This document shows, piece after piece, positions 34,613 through 44,519 of a stretch of 64,000 nucleotides of DNA. How positions within the stretch are numbered: the stretch's first letter is position 1; each line of letters starts with the position of its first letter. The stretch lies in NCBI GenBank assembly GCA_900770025.1, contig CAAGIW010000013.1:1-64000 (forward strand). The letters are read 5' to 3'. The translations under genes were made by a program, and so were the position numbers. This stretch comes from an uncultured Prevotella sp. (GTDB lineage Bacteria; Bacteroidota; Bacteroidia; Bacteroidales; Bacteroidaceae). Below the pieces are notes generated by a model, which saw only the letters and a list, made by a program, of their open reading frames with translations, searched no databases and was not told the origin of the DNA.

Positions 34613-36286
34613 TCATGCTTGGTCTGTCCACTGTCGGTACAGCTGTTGCAGTGCTTCGTGGTCTGCTTGGCTGTCGGTAAACACCTCGATGAGCATGGGG
34701 CGCTGTGTGTCGGCGGTCATCAGTGTCACTATGCCCGTCTGCATCTCCTCCATGTTGTGGGCCTTCAGATAGCCAATGTCGTTCTGTGTGCATATCCCTT
34801 GTGCCGTGGTGTGGTGTGTGGCAGCCACATACTGCTGTGCGGCGGGCGATTCGTTGAGGTGGGGCAGGGTGTCGAAGATGCCGCCCTTGCCGTTGTTGAG
34901 CAGCACGATGCGCAGGTTGCCCCGTAGGTGTTGGTTCCAAAGTGCGTTCTGGTCGTAGAAGAAACTCAGGTCGCCAATGATGCAGAACACCATTTCGTTT
35001 GTCACGATGGAGTGGCCGGCAGCAGCGGAGAGAGAGCCCTCGATGCCGTTGATGCCCCTGTTGCACCACACATAATGGGCTGCAAACAGGTTGGCAAGCC
35101 GCACTGCACTGCTGTTGGCATAGTGCACCTGCCAGTCGTAGAACATATCGTCTAACTGCTGTTCAAAGTATTTCACTACCGCCATCTGTGAGAAAGGCGG
35201 CTGGTAGTCTTCCGTCAGGGTGCGTGCTCTCTCCACACGCTGCTGCCACTGAGCGTGGTATTCCGTTGCTTCGGCTGTGAGCTCCACCCGGTTGAGTGCT
35301 TCGCCTACTGCCGGAAGAATGTCTGCGGCCGTGCCTTTCACCCTGTGGGTCAGGTGCATCAGCAGGTCGTGCACACCCTCATTGGCATCCACCTGCCACA
35401 CCTCAGCCTCCGATGTTCTTATCCATTGCCTCAGCAACTTGCTCACGATGGTGTCGCCAAGGTGCAGCACAAAGTCGGGAGGCGGCAGTGCCGGTGTGCC
35501 TTGGTGGCGCAACACCATATCGAAGGGAGTAAGGTTGTGATGTTCGCACAGGGCTTCGTGCAGCAGAGTCACCTTTTTGCCAATAAGTTGCATGGCGGAT
35601 GTGATGCCCTGGCGGCGGCAGTCTCTGCCATATATGATCAGCGGTCGCCGGGCTTGTGCCATGCGCTGTGCCACCTGTTGGGCCCATAGGCTGTAGTCTT
35701 TTTGGGGAATGATCTCCGTGATGCACCGCTCCTGGGGGAGTGAGGGCACGGAGAAGTTGAACAAAGGTTCTGATATAGGTATGTTGATGTGCACCGGTGC
35801 CCCTCCATTGGTACAGGCGGCAAGCAAGGCTTCGTTGACTAATCGGTTGCAATACCAGTGCTCTTCTTCACTGAATGGCTCAGGCAGTTGCACGCATTTG
35901 GCCACCATGTCGCCCAAAGTGCCCGGTTGGCGTGCCGTCTGTCCGTCGTATTGGTCAATCCATGCCTGCGGTCTGTCGGCCGAAACCACGATCAGGGGCA
36001 CGTGCCTGTAGTGAGCTTCTGCCACAGCCGGCATCACGTTGTGCAGGGCACTGCCCGATGTGACGCACACCACCACGGGCCTTTCTGTGGCCTGTGCCAT
36101 GCCTAATGCGTAGAAAGCGGCCGAACGCTCATCGGTTGCAGCCACGGTCTGTACTTCGGGTGCCGTATATAGATTGTGCACAATGGCTGCATTTCTGCTG
36201 CCGGGGCACACCACGGCGTGCCTCACTCCGTGCTGTATCAGCAGTGAGGTCAGTATGTTGATGTTGGATTTGTTGCAGTAAGGCAT
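34613..36286 (-). CDS. menD: SEPHCHC synthase MenD
   Basis: A thiamine-diphosphate enzyme that adds 2-oxoglutarate-derived succinyl semialdehyde to isochorismate. The 557-residue protein has HGVRHAVVCPGSRNAAIVHNL near the N-terminus, the conserved ERSAAFYALGMAQ, VVCVTSGSALHNVMPAVAEA, and a C-terminal ThDP motif GDLSFFYDQNAL followed by LLNNGKGGIFDTLP. All match MenD. It lies 12 bases after menF and 24 before menB. Confidence 0.96.
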   Translation of the reverse strand: MPYCNKSNINILTSLLIQHGVRHAVVCPGSRNAAIVHNLYTAPEVQTVAATDERSAAFYALGMAQATERPVVVCVTSGSALHNVMPAVAEAHYRHVPLIVVSADRPQAWIDQYDGQTARQPGTLGDMVAKCVQLPEPFSEEEHWYCNRLVNEALLAACTNGGAPVHINIPISEPLFNFSVPSLPQERCITEIIPQKDYSLWAQQVAQRMAQARRPLIIYGRDCRRQGITSAMQLIGKKVTLLHEALCEHHNLTPFDMVLRHQGTPALPPPDFVLHLGDTIVSKLLRQWIRTSEAEVWQVDANEGVHDLLMHLTHRVKGTAADILPAVGEALNRVELTAEATEYHAQWQQRVERARTLTEDYQPPFSQMAVVKYFEQQLDDMFYDWQVHYANSSAVRLANLFAAHYVWCNRGINGIEGSLSAAAGHSIVTNEMVFCIIGDLSFFYDQNALWNQHLRGNLRIVLLNNGKGGIFDTLPHLNESPAAQQYVAATHHTTAQGICTQNDIGYLKAHNMEEMQTGIVTLMTADTQRPMLIEVFTDSQADHEALQQLYRQWTDQA

Positions 36287-36298
36287 ATCTGATAGCGG

Positions 36299-37438
36299 TT
36301 ATTCTTGTAGGATGCCGGGTGTGGTCAGTTGGCGCATCGTTTCCATCTTTATCTCTGTTTCCTGCCACTCCTGTGCTTGGATGCTCTCTTTCAGCAGTCC
36401 TCCGCCGGCATAGAGGCAATAGTGTTGTGGCAGAATTTCCATGCAGCGCAGCGATACGTAGAGGTGAGTACCGTTGTCTGTCGTCTGCAAAGGACCGGCA
36501 AATCCGCTGTAATAGCGCCTGTGGTGCCCCTCGTTGCGTAGGATAAAGTCATACGCCTGCCGCTTGGGCAGTCCGCACACGGCTGGGGTGGGGTGCAGTG
36601 CCTGCAGCAAATCTCCCACGCTCACCCCCTCTTTCAGCATAAAGGTGAAGTCGCTCCGCAGGTGCACCATGTTGCCTGCTCTCACCGTATAGGGTCCCTT
36701 TTCAGTGCGTTGGCGGGCAAAGCGTTTCAGGCATTCGGCAATATAGGAGGCCACATAGCGCTGTTCCTGTATGTTTTTCTCGCTCCAGCGTATGGCATCT
36801 GAGGGCAGTGACAGGGGCGGATTGTCAAATTGCAGCAGTTCACCTTCGAGCGGCATGGTGCCAGCCAGGGCGATGGTGCGCCAATGTTCGTCTTCCTGTT
36901 CCAGCAAAATCTCCGGGGTGGCCATCAGCCATGTGCCGTGCTGTTGGGCCGAAACCAGCGCCACGAACATACGGGGATAGGCCTTGCAGGCTTTCAGAAA
37001 CAACTGTTGTGCATGGCACACTGCACCATGTGGCTGCGTGGCATGGCGCGAGAGCACCAGTTTGCTGAACCTGTTTTGTTGCAATGCGCCTTGAAACACG
37101 TGAAAAGCCCTTTCCCACACTTCGGGGGAATAGGCTGGTTGGGTGTGCTCTGTGATGGATGATGTGCAGCCGCTGTCTGGGTTCTCTTCCCTGAAAAATA
37201 TGGGAAATGAGGTGTCTGCGGTGCTCTCTTTCATGGGGTGGATGGTATGTTCCCCTTGGAACAGCAGTACAGGACAGGCAGCTTGTGGATGAAAGGGAGC
37301 CAAAACAAAACCGCTTCTCCCTTTGAGGTGGGCCACTGACGGCAGTGTTTCGGGCGGTGTGCCACGCTGCACCATCCTGTGATACTCTTGCTGATGGGGC
37401 AGTCGGTAGCAGGCGTATGCTGTGACGGCATCACTCAT
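36299..37438 (-). CDS. menF: Isochorismate synthase MenF
   Basis: Chorismate-binding enzyme (about 379 residues) that isomerises chorismate to isochorismate at the entry of the menaquinone branch. The C-terminal domain carries SKLVLSRHAT, ALAGTMPLEGE, the long conserved stretch with VRAGNMVHLRSDF, LHPTPAVCGLPK and YYSGFAGPL. I start at ATG 37438 (MSDAVTAYACYRLP), which overlaps the stop of the thioesterase gene by 8 bases; ATG 37456 is possible. The N-terminal domain is short compared with enteric MenF (431), as in other Bacteroidota. Confidence 0.94.
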   Translation of the reverse strand: MSDAVTAYACYRLPHQQEYHRMVQRGTPPETLPSVAHLKGRSGFVLAPFHPQAACPVLLFQGEHTIHPMKESTADTSFPIFFREENPDSGCTSSITEHTQPAYSPEVWERAFHVFQGALQQNRFSKLVLSRHATQPHGAVCHAQQLFLKACKAYPRMFVALVSAQQHGTWLMATPEILLEQEDEHWRTIALAGTMPLEGELLQFDNPPLSLPSDAIRWSEKNIQEQRYVASYIAECLKRFARQRTEKGPYTVRAGNMVHLRSDFTFMLKEGVSVGDLLQALHPTPAVCGLPKRQAYDFILRNEGHHRRYYSGFAGPLQTTDNGTHLYVSLRCMEILPQHYCLYAGGGLLKESIQAQEWQETEIKMETMRQLTTPGILQE

Positions 37439-37847
37439 GTGTTGCCTCCTTGACATAATTGGTTACTTGTACCGAGGATATCAATGCACCTTTGCTGTCG
37501 CTTACCTCCACCTGCCACAGATGAAGGTGCTTGCCTTGGTTGATGATGCGCGCCCTGGCCGTCACCGTGTCGCCCTCGTAGGCACTCCTGACGTGGTTGG
37601 CGCTTACATTGATGCCCACACAAACATGGCCGGGGCACAGCGTCATGGAGCCTGCCCCTGCCAGCGTTTCCGCCAAGGCTAAGGTGGCTCCTCCGCTCAA
37701 CACTCCGTAGGGCTGGCGCGTGTGTTCGTCCACCGGCATGGTGGCCACACACACATCCGGCTCGGATGTAGAGATAAACTTCATTCCGAGCCGGGTGGAT
37801 AGGGCGGGCACATTGCCTATAGCCTTCTTGATTTCTTCTAAATTCAT
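37431..37847 (-). CDS. Hotdog-fold thioesterase, probable DHNA-CoA hydrolase (MenI)
   Basis: A 138-residue PaaI/YdiI-type hotdog protein. The family motif is QPYGVLSGGATLALAETLAGAGS, with the catalytic residue in the following helix, then VGINVSANHVRSAYEGDTVTA. Its place at the head of the men gene run, immediately before menF, strongly suggests it hydrolyses 1,4-dihydroxy-2-naphthoyl-CoA, the step after MenB. This is inferred from family and context. It starts 35 bases after the ROK gene. Confidence 0.88.
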   Translation of the reverse strand: MNLEEIKKAIGNVPALSTRLGMKFISTSEPDVCVATMPVDEHTRQPYGVLSGGATLALAETLAGAGSMTLCPGHVCVGINVSANHVRSAYEGDTVTARARIINQGKHLHLWQVEVSDSKGALISSVQVTNYVKEATHE

Positions 37848-37881
37848 GTGTCCTTACAGGCACGTTGGCCTGCATGTATGG

Positions 37882-38862
37882 TTACTTGAACAGTGAATAC
37901 TCCTTTACTTCCCATGCCAACGCACTGGCTCCCAAAACATCGCGCTCCCTGTTGTCGAGCAGTGAGGGCAACAGTTTCACCTTGCCGCGTATGTTACGGA
38001 ACAGATGTTTGTTGAAAGATTCCTCCGTCGGGTCGAGCAACCATTTGCCTGCTTTGATAACACCTCCCGCCAAGATGATGGCTTCGGGGTCATATACGGC
38101 GGCGAAGTTGGCCAACGATATTCCCAACAGATGACCGGTGCGGCGATACACCTCGATGGCAATCTTGTCGCCTTTCTCGCAGCAGTCAGAGATGGTTTTG
38201 GGCTTAATCTCAGCAAGGTCGCGCATCAATGAGGGCTCGTCACTCTCTGCCAGCAGTTCCTTGGCGGTGCGAACAATGCCCTTTTCCGCCACGTATGCCT
38301 CCAAACACCCTTTAAGTCCGCACTCGCATTGGCGCCCGTTGTCCACCACGCAGGTGTGTCCTAATTCGCCGGCAAAGCCGTGGGCCCCAAGGTGCATGTG
38401 CTTGTAGGAGCACAGAAAGTTGCCCAAACCGTGGCCGATGGTCACGATGGCAAAGTCGCGCATACCGTGGGCAGAGCCAAACATCTGCTCACCCAATGCG
38501 ATGGCGTGGCTGTCGTTGCCCAATGCCACGGCCAGTCCCAAGCGGTCGCGCAGCATGGCACCCAAGGGTATCACTCCCTTCCAGGGCAGGTTGGGTGAGT
38601 TTTCGATGCACCCTGTGGAATAATTGCCGCTGGGGCTGCTCACACCCACTGAGCGAACATGCTCCAATCCGCCGTTTTCTTCTGCCAAGAAGATGATTTT
38701 CTCTGCCAGCACGTTCACATAGCTGTTCACATTGTCGTAGTCGCTGGTCACAAACTGGTCTTTCGCAAGAATGTTGCCTCGCAGGTCCACGATGGCGTAT
38801 GTTGTCGCATTGATGCTGATGTCAACGCCCACTACTTTCATTTTGATGGGTGATGTGTCCAT
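37882..38862 (-). CDS. ROK family sugar kinase / regulator-like protein
   Basis: A cytosolic ROK protein of about 327 residues. The N-terminal ATP-binding VVGVDISINATTYAIVD, the sugar-binding GNDSHAIALGE and FAGELGHTCV, and the zinc motif CECGLKGCLEAY (C-x-C-x4-C) are intact. No winged-helix domain is present at the N-terminus, so it is more like a kinase than a NagC-type repressor; in the phosphate-1 loop the usual DIGGT is DISINAT, so kinase activity is not certain. ATG 38862 is chosen; 38907 and 38841 are alternatives. It carries the promoter for the men gene run and is probably co-transcribed with it. Confidence 0.88.
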   Translation of the reverse strand: MDTSPIKMKVVGVDISINATTYAIVDLRGNILAKDQFVTSDYDNVNSYVNVLAEKIIFLAEENGGLEHVRSVGVSSPSGNYSTGCIENSPNLPWKGVIPLGAMLRDRLGLAVALGNDSHAIALGEQMFGSAHGMRDFAIVTIGHGLGNFLCSYKHMHLGAHGFAGELGHTCVVDNGRQCECGLKGCLEAYVAEKGIVRTAKELLAESDEPSLMRDLAEIKPKTISDCCEKGDKIAIEVYRRTGHLLGISLANFAAVYDPEAIILAGGVIKAGKWLLDPTEESFNKHLFRNIRGKVKLLPSLLDNRERDVLGASALAWEVKEYSLFK

Positions 38863-38942
38863 AATTCTTCGTTTTGGGATATCTTTTATTTGGTCGTATT
38901 GTCTCAATAGGCTTGTCCGTTCATTAGGATGAGTCGTTACGG

Positions 38943-38973
38943 CAAAGATACATTATTTTTTTTTACCAGCAAA
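38943..38973 (-). promoter_or_regulatory. Promoter of the ROK-men operon
   Basis: Leftward TTTG (38973-38970), 19-base spacer, TATCTTTG (38950-38943): an exact Bacteroidota promoter. It is the only clear promoter upstream of the seven leftward genes ROK to menE. Confidence 0.85.
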
Positions 38974-39071
38974 AGGTTGGTGTGTTTTTTCATTATGCAT
39001 CCCCCTTTTTGAATGCTTTTACGGGAATTTTGCAATAATACTCACCGTTTTTTTATACGGTCTTTGGGTAG

Positions 39072-39325
39072 CGTTTTGCAAAACGCACCATTTTGCATTG
39101 CAAAACGCACCGTTTTGCATTGTAAAACGCACCATTTTGGAACGCAAAACGCACCGTTTTAGAAATCGCCCCAATTTGCTTTGGAATGCAAACAGCATCC
39201 AACTGGTTTTTGAAAGTTTATTATCCTCTCATAATCAATCACTTATCCTTTAATCAAGGTACTACGTTCGTATTTTATTCTCCTCCCCTTGGGGAGGCCG
39301 GGTGGGGCCTTTGTTCTTTCCATCT
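39072..39325 (-). repeat. Composite 22-bp-period repeat, copy B
   Basis: Same element as copies C and D but inverted. On the plus strand the CGCACC unit ends lie at 39089, 39111, 39133 and 39155, exactly 22 apart. The terminal palindrome CGTTTTGCAAAACG is at 39072-39085. The lead (minus strand) contains CCAGTTGGATGC ending at 39206 and AAGTGATTGATTATGAGAG starting at 39244. The GC-rich hairpin CCTCCCCTTGGGGAGG lies at 39282-39297. Confidence 0.9.
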
Positions 39326-39515
39326 CCTCTCCTTGTGGATGCCCGTCGGCCACCGTCGGCATCAGTGAACGCCCCTCGGCCTCTTTCAAACCAAATGATA
39401 GCATGTCCAACTTCCCCCATGGGAGGAGAGGAAAATATTTGATGCACTATCGTGCTTTTACAGAATTTTTCCTGTAAAAAAGGAGCAAAGAATACTCAAT
39501 GCAAGAATAATTTAT

Positions 39516-39523
39516 TAAATTTG
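39516..39523 (+). promoter_or_regulatory. Promoter -7 box of lysS
   Basis: TAAATTTG fits TAnnTTTG, 57 bases before the ATG. The leader carries a small hairpin GTGCA...TGCAC (39547-39565). Confidence 0.6.
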
Positions 39524-39580
39524 CACCCACAAGTGTATTTAAGGTTGTGCATCCGCGGGGTGCACCTATAAAAGAAAAGC

Positions 39581-41314
39581 ATGAACATATTAGAACTGAG
39601 TGAACAGGAAATAGGCCGAAGAGAGAGCCTGCAAGAGTTGCGCCAGATGGGCATCAATCCCTATCCGGCAGCAGAGTATCCCACCAATGCCTTCAGTACA
39701 GAGATAAAGGAATCTTTCAGCGATGAGGCCGAGCAAAGACAAGTGTGCATTGCCGGACGACTGATGGGCAGAAGGGTGATGGGTAAGGCCAGTTTCGCCG
39801 AGTTGCAAGACTCCAAGGGAAGAATACAGGTGTATATATCGCGCGACGATCTCTGCCCCGGGGAGGACAAGGACATGTATAATAAGGTGTTCAAGCGACT
39901 GCTTGACATCGGCGACTTTATTGGGGTGAAGGGTTTTGTGTTTCGCACCCAAACGGGAGAAATCAGCGTTCATGCCCAGGAAATCACCCTGCTCTCCAAG
40001 AGTTTGAAGCCGCTGCCCATCGTGAAGTACAAGGATGGAGTGGCATACGACAAGTTTGACGACCCCGAACTGCGCTATCGCCAGCGCTATGTGGATTTGG
40101 TGGTCAATGAGGGAGTGAAGGACACCTTCCTGCAGCGTGCCACGGTGATACGCACCATCCGCAAGGTGCTCGACGAGGCAGGATATACCGAAGTGGAGAC
40201 ACCCACCCTGCAGGCCATCGCCGGAGGTGCCAGTGCGCGTCCGTTCATCACCCATTTCAATGCCCTCAATGTGGATATGTATATGCGAATTGCCACCGAA
40301 CTGTATCTCAAGCGACTGATTGTGGGCGGATTTGAGGGCGTGTATGAAATAGGAAAGAACTTCCGCAACGAGGGAATGGACCGCAACCACAATCCCGAGT
40401 TTACCTGCATGGAACTCTATGTGCAGTATAAGGACTACAACTGGATGATGTCGTTTACCGAGAAACTGCTCGAAACGGTGTGCATCGCAGTGAACGGCAG
40501 CACAGAGCGAGAGATTGACGGCAAGACAATCAGTTTCAAGGCTCCCTACCGCCGCCTGCCCATTCTGGATGCCATCAAGGAAAAGACGGGCTTCGACTGC
40601 ACAGGCAAGACCGAAGAGGAGATACGTGCCTTCTGCAAGGAAAAGGGTATGGAGGTGGATGAGACAATGGGCAAGGGCAAACTTATCGACGAACTGTTCG
40701 GCGAGTTCTGCGAAGGCACCTTTATCCAGCCCACCTTTATCACCGACTATCCTGTGGAGATGAGTCCGCTCACCAAGATGCACCGCTCCAAGCCGGGGCT
40801 CACCGAACGCTTTGAACTGATGGTCAATGGCAAGGAACTGGCCAACGCCTATTCGGAGTTGAACGACCCCATCGACCAGGAAGAACGCTTTAAGGAGCAG
40901 ATGCGATTGGCCGACAAGGGCGATGACGAGGCAATGATTATCGACCAAGACTTCCTTCGTGCCCTCCAGTACGGTATGCCGCCCACCAGTGGCATCGGTA
41001 TCGGTATCGACCGCTTGGTGATGCTGATGACAGGCAAGACCTATATTCAGGAGGTTCTCTTCTTCCCACAGATGAAGCCCGAGAAGAAGGCCCCCCGAAG
41101 CACACAGGCAGAGTGGGAGGCTATCGGCGTGGCGCCCGAGTGGATACCCCTGTTCAACAAGGCAGGCTATTATCTTGTGAGCGACCTCAAGGAGGTGAAG
41201 GCACAGAAACTGCAGATGGATGTCTGCGGCATCAACAAGAAATTCAAATTAGGACTCGAAAACCCCAAGGTGGAAGAGTTCGAGAAATATATCAATCAAG
41301 CAAACGCGCAGTAA
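39581..41314 (+). CDS. lysS: Lysyl-tRNA synthetase (class II)
   Basis: Charges tRNA-Lys. An N-terminal OB-fold (about 55-165) precedes the class II core: motif 1 around [28 protein letters not shown], motif 2 [15 protein letters not shown], motif 3 [13 protein letters not shown]. The protein is 577 residues, about 70 longer than E. coli LysS. The extra part is a C-terminal extension after [13 protein letters not shown], which includes an [21 protein letters not shown] helical segment, a form known in Bacteroidetes. It begins a rightward gene run lysS-gpsA-pgi-HAD-DUF4738. Confidence 0.97.
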   Translation: MNILELSEQEIGRRESLQELRQMGINPYPAAEYPTNAFSTEIKESFSDEAEQRQVCIAGRLMGRRVMGKASFAELQDSKGRIQVYISRDDLCPGEDKDMYNKVFKRLLDIGDFIGVKGFVFRTQTGEISVHAQEITLLSKSLKPLPIVKYKDGVAYDKFDDPELRYRQRYVDLVVNEGVKDTFLQRATVIRTIRKVLDEAGYTEVETPTLQAIAGGASARPFITHFNALNVDMYMRIATELYLKRLIVGGFEGVYEIGKNFRNEGMDRNHNPEFTCMELYVQYKDYNWMMSFTEKLLETVCIAVNGSTEREIDGKTISFKAPYRRLPILDAIKEKTGFDCTGKTEEEIRAFCKEKGMEVDETMGKGKLIDELFGEFCEGTFIQPTFITDYPVEMSPLTKMHRSKPGLTERFELMVNGKELANAYSELNDPIDQEERFKEQMRLADKGDDEAMIIDQDFLRALQYGMPPTSGIGIGIDRLVMLMTGKTYIQEVLFFPQMKPEKKAPRSTQAEWEAIGVAPEWIPLFNKAGYYLVSDLKEVKAQKLQMDVCGINKKFKLGLENPKVEEFEKYINQANAQ

Positions 41315-41326
41315 ACGGCAACTGCT

Positions 41327-42322
41327 ATGTTCGATTGTGGCAAGATAGCAATCATTGGCGGCGGTAGTTGGGCTACAGCCATTGCCAAGATAGTGGTGGG
41401 ACACACCCATCACATCGGCTGGTACATGCGCCGCGACGATCGCATCAAGGAGTTCAAGCGCCTGGGGCACAATCCTGCCTACTTGATGAGCGTGAGATTC
41501 AATACCGATGAGATATACTTCTCTAGTGATCTCAACGAAATAGCCCAATTGTACGACACGTTGGTGTTTGTCACTCCGTCACCTTATCTGAAAAACCACC
41601 TGCGAAAGTTGCGCACACGCATCCGCGACAAGTTCATTCTCACGGCCATCAAGGGCATTGTGCCCGATGAAAACGTGGTTTGTTCGGAGTATTTCCATCA
41701 GGTATATGACGTGCCCTACGAGAATCTGGCATGTCTGGCAGGCCCCTCTCATGCCGAGGAGGTGGCACTTGAGCGTCTTAGTTATCTCACGGTGGCCTGT
41801 GCCGATGTGGACAAGGCTGAGGCTTTTGCCGAAGTGCTGCGCAGCGATTATATCAAGACCAAGACAAGTACGGATGTGGCCGGCATCGAATATTCGTCGG
41901 TGCTGAAGAATGTGTATGCCATTGCCGCTGGTATCTGCAGCGGACTGAAGTTTGGAGACAACTTTCAGGCGGTGCTCATGTCTAATGCCATTCAAGAGAT
42001 GTCGCGCTTCCTGCGTTCAGTACTCCCCTCAGAGCGTGACGTGGACGACTCGGCCTACTTGGGCGATCTGCTTGTGACGGGCTACTCTAATTTCTCGCGC
42101 AACAGGGTGTTTGGCACCATGATAGGCAAGGGATACAGTGTCAAGAGTGCGCAGATAGAGATGGAGATGATCGCCGAGGGCTACTTTGGCACCAAGTGTA
42201 TGAAGGAAATCAACCGCCACTGCCATGTCAATATGCCCATCCTTGATGCTGTCTATAACATCCTGTACGAGCGCATCTCGCCGCAGGTAGAGATCAAGTT
42301 GCTCACCGATTCGTTCCGATAG
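41327..42322 (+). CDS. gpsA: Glycerol-3-phosphate dehydrogenase (NAD(P)+) GpsA
   Basis: Makes sn-glycerol 3-phosphate from DHAP for phospholipid synthesis. The 331-residue protein has the N-terminal nucleotide fold IIGGGSWATAIAK, the AIKGIVPDENVV segment, ACLAGPSHAEEVA, and the catalytic lysine region GIEYSSVLKNVYAIAAGICSGLKFGDN. The C-terminal domain has LGDLLVTGYSNFSRNRVFG. It starts 12 bases after lysS, so it is co-transcribed. Confidence 0.96.
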   Translation: MFDCGKIAIIGGGSWATAIAKIVVGHTHHIGWYMRRDDRIKEFKRLGHNPAYLMSVRFNTDEIYFSSDLNEIAQLYDTLVFVTPSPYLKNHLRKLRTRIRDKFILTAIKGIVPDENVVCSEYFHQVYDVPYENLACLAGPSHAEEVALERLSYLTVACADVDKAEAFAEVLRSDYIKTKTSTDVAGIEYSSVLKNVYAIAAGICSGLKFGDNFQAVLMSNAIQEMSRFLRSVLPSERDVDDSAYLGDLLVTGYSNFSRNRVFGTMIGKGYSVKSAQIEMEMIAEGYFGTKCMKEINRHCHVNMPILDAVYNILYERISPQVEIKLLTDSFR

Positions 42323-42410
42323 GGTGACAGGCGCATTCAAAGCAGTTTATTCATCTTCCTCCTGCCGTGTCTTTCAGAGGAGATTCGGGGAGGAGTAAAA
42401 CAACAATATT

Positions 42411-43769
42411 ATGAACAACATTCAGTTAAACATTGCAAAGGCAGCCCGCTTCTTGAAGCCGGGCGCAGTAAAGGCTTTGGAGCCGCAGGTGAGAAAGGCT
42501 CAGGAGGCATTGGAAAACGGCACATGTCCGGGTAATGATTTCTTGGGATGGTTGCATCTCCCTTCATCCATCACCCCCGCTTTCTTGGCAGAGTTGCAGG
42601 CATGTGCACAGGTGCTCCGCGAGAATTGCGAGGTGGTAGTGGTGGCAGGTATCGGTGGCAGCTATTTGGGCGCGCGTGCAGTGATTGAGGCTCTGAGCAA
42701 TTCTTTTGCATGGCTCGTGGGCGACAAGAAGAATCCTACCATCCTCTTTGCCGGAAACAACATCGGCGAAGACTATCTCTTTGAACTCACCACCTATCTC
42801 AAAGACAAGAAGTTTGGTGTTATCAATATATCCAAGTCGGGCACAACCACCGAGACAGCGCTCACCTTTCGCCTGCTCAAGAAGCAGTGTGAGGACCAGC
42901 GTGGCAAGGAAGAGGCACGCAAGGTCATTGTGGCCATCACCGATGCCAAGAAGGGTGCCGCACGTACTTGTGCCGATAAGGAGGGCTACACCTCTTTCAT
43001 CATTCCTGACAATGTGGGCGGTCGCTTCTCTGTGCTCACGCCGGTGGGTCTGCTGCCCATTGCCTGTGCAGGCTTCGATATCACCCAATTGGTGGCTGGT
43101 GCTGCCGATATGGAAAAGGCTTGCGCCCTTGACGTTCCCTTTGAACAGAACCCTGCTGCACAGTATGCCGCAGTGCGCAACGCCTTGTATGCCGAGGCTG
43201 GCAAGAAGATTGAGATCATGGTGAACTACCAACCCAAACTGCATTTTATGAGCGAATGGTGGAAACAACTCTACGGAGAGAGTGAAGGTAAGGACCACAA
43301 GGGAATCTTCCCTGCTTCGTGCGACTTCACTACCGACCTCCATTCCATGGGTCAGTGGATTCAAGACGGCGAGCGCACCATCTACGAGACGGTCATCAGC
43401 GTGGCTCAGCCCGAGAACAGTCTGCTCTTCCCCGCTGACGAGGAGAATCTCGACGGTCTGAATTTCTTGGCCGGCAAGCGTGTGGACGAGGTGAACAAGA
43501 TGGCAGAACTGGGTACACAGTTGGCACATGTGGACGGTGGAGTGCCCAATATCCACATCACCATGCCCCGACTCAACGAGTATTATATCGGCCAACTCAT
43601 CTATTTCTTCGAGATTGCCTGCGGCATCAGTGGCAATGTGCTGGGCGTGAATCCGTTCAACCAGCCCGGTGTGGAGGCCTATAAGAAGAATATGTTCGCC
43701 CTGCTCAACAAGCCGGGATATGAGGCCGAGAGCAAAGCCATTCAGGAACGATTGGCCAAAGAGGATTAA
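42411..43769 (+). CDS. pgi: Glucose-6-phosphate isomerase
   Basis: Interconverts glucose 6-phosphate and fructose 6-phosphate. The 452-residue length is that of the short bacterial form. Seen motifs are [39 protein letters not shown] (phosphosugar-binding SIS domain), [19 protein letters not shown] and the C-terminal [16 protein letters not shown]. It is 88 bases after gpsA. The gap contains CTTCCTCC and GGGAGGAG, which could pair; no -7 box is evident. Confidence 0.97.
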   Translation: MNNIQLNIAKAARFLKPGAVKALEPQVRKAQEALENGTCPGNDFLGWLHLPSSITPAFLAELQACAQVLRENCEVVVVAGIGGSYLGARAVIEALSNSFAWLVGDKKNPTILFAGNNIGEDYLFELTTYLKDKKFGVINISKSGTTTETALTFRLLKKQCEDQRGKEEARKVIVAITDAKKGAARTCADKEGYTSFIIPDNVGGRFSVLTPVGLLPIACAGFDITQLVAGAADMEKACALDVPFEQNPAAQYAAVRNALYAEAGKKIEIMVNYQPKLHFMSEWWKQLYGESEGKDHKGIFPASCDFTTDLHSMGQWIQDGERTIYETVISVAQPENSLLFPADEENLDGLNFLAGKRVDEVNKMAELGTQLAHVDGGVPNIHITMPRLNEYYIGQLIYFFEIACGISGNVLGVNPFNQPGVEAYKKNMFALLNKPGYEAESKAIQERLAKED

Positions 43770-43786
43770 ACGACCCATCAGATTAA

Positions 43787-44506
43787 ATGTATCAACAAGC
43801 AATACATCAATATTTGCAGCAGCACGGCTTTGGGGAGTTTTGCCCCAAAGCCGTACTCTTTGATATGGACGGCGTGCTTTACGACTCCATGCCCAACCAT
43901 GCACGCAGTTGGCACATCGCCATGGAGGAGGAAGGACTGGTGATGCCGCCCGAGGATGCCTATCTGTATGAGGGTATGCGTGGCATGGAGACCATCCAAC
44001 TGCTGTGCAGGGAGCAGTGGGGACGTGCCATCAGTGATGAGGAAGCCGCCCGGATGTATGCGCACAAGTCGGCGGTATATGCCTCCTGTCCTCCCGCACA
44101 GGTGATGAAAGGGGTGAGGCAGGTGCTGCAGCAAATCTCTCAAATGGGGTTCATCATCATGGTGGTCACTGGCAGCGGACAGCATACCCTGCTGGAACAC
44201 TTGGCCGCTGATTTCGCTCCCTATATTCTGCCGCAGAACATTATCTCCGCTTTTGATGTGCAGCGTGGCAAGCCCCATCCCGAGCCTTACCTCAAAGGAC
44301 TGGAACGGGCCGGCGTGCAACCGTGGCAGGCTGTGGTGGTGGAGAATGCTCCTTTGGGCGTGCGTGCCGCCGTTGCTGCCCAAATTTTCACCGTGGCGGT
44401 CAACACCGGTCCCCTTGCCGATGAGGTGTTGGAGCGCGAAGGAGCCTCTTTGGTGCTCCCAGATATGTTCGAGGCAAGGAAGTTCTTTTCGTCAATGAAC
44501 ACGTAA
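43787..44506 (+). CDS. HAD-family phosphatase / beta-phosphoglucomutase-like
   Basis: A 239-residue HAD hydrolase, subfamily IA. The nucleophile motif is VLFDMDGVLYDSMPNH, followed by an alpha-helical cap. Motif II is MVVTGSG, the lysine motif is GKPHPEPYLKGLERAG, and motif IV is VVVENAPLGVRAAVAA. These resemble beta-phosphoglucomutase and sugar-phosphate phosphatases. Because it follows pgi by 17 bases, a sugar-phosphate substrate is likely but not shown. Confidence 0.9.
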   Translation: MYQQAIHQYLQQHGFGEFCPKAVLFDMDGVLYDSMPNHARSWHIAMEEEGLVMPPEDAYLYEGMRGMETIQLLCREQWGRAISDEEAARMYAHKSAVYASCPPAQVMKGVRQVLQQISQMGFIIMVVTGSGQHTLLEHLAADFAPYILPQNIISAFDVQRGKPHPEPYLKGLERAGVQPWQAVVVENAPLGVRAAVAAQIFTVAVNTGPLADEVLEREGASLVLPDMFEARKFFSSMNT

Positions 44507-44519
44507 TCTCACAAAACCA

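Larger units (their letters stand above)
38908..39580. other. Divergent intergenic region with composite repeat copy B
   Basis: Between the ROK gene and lysS. It contains the ROK promoter (38943-38973), the reverse-oriented array (39072-39160), its lead segment (to 39244), GC-rich hairpins (39279-39325 and near 39411-39430) and the lysS promoter (39516-39523). No gene is supported; small frames here are repeat translations. Confidence 0.8.
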
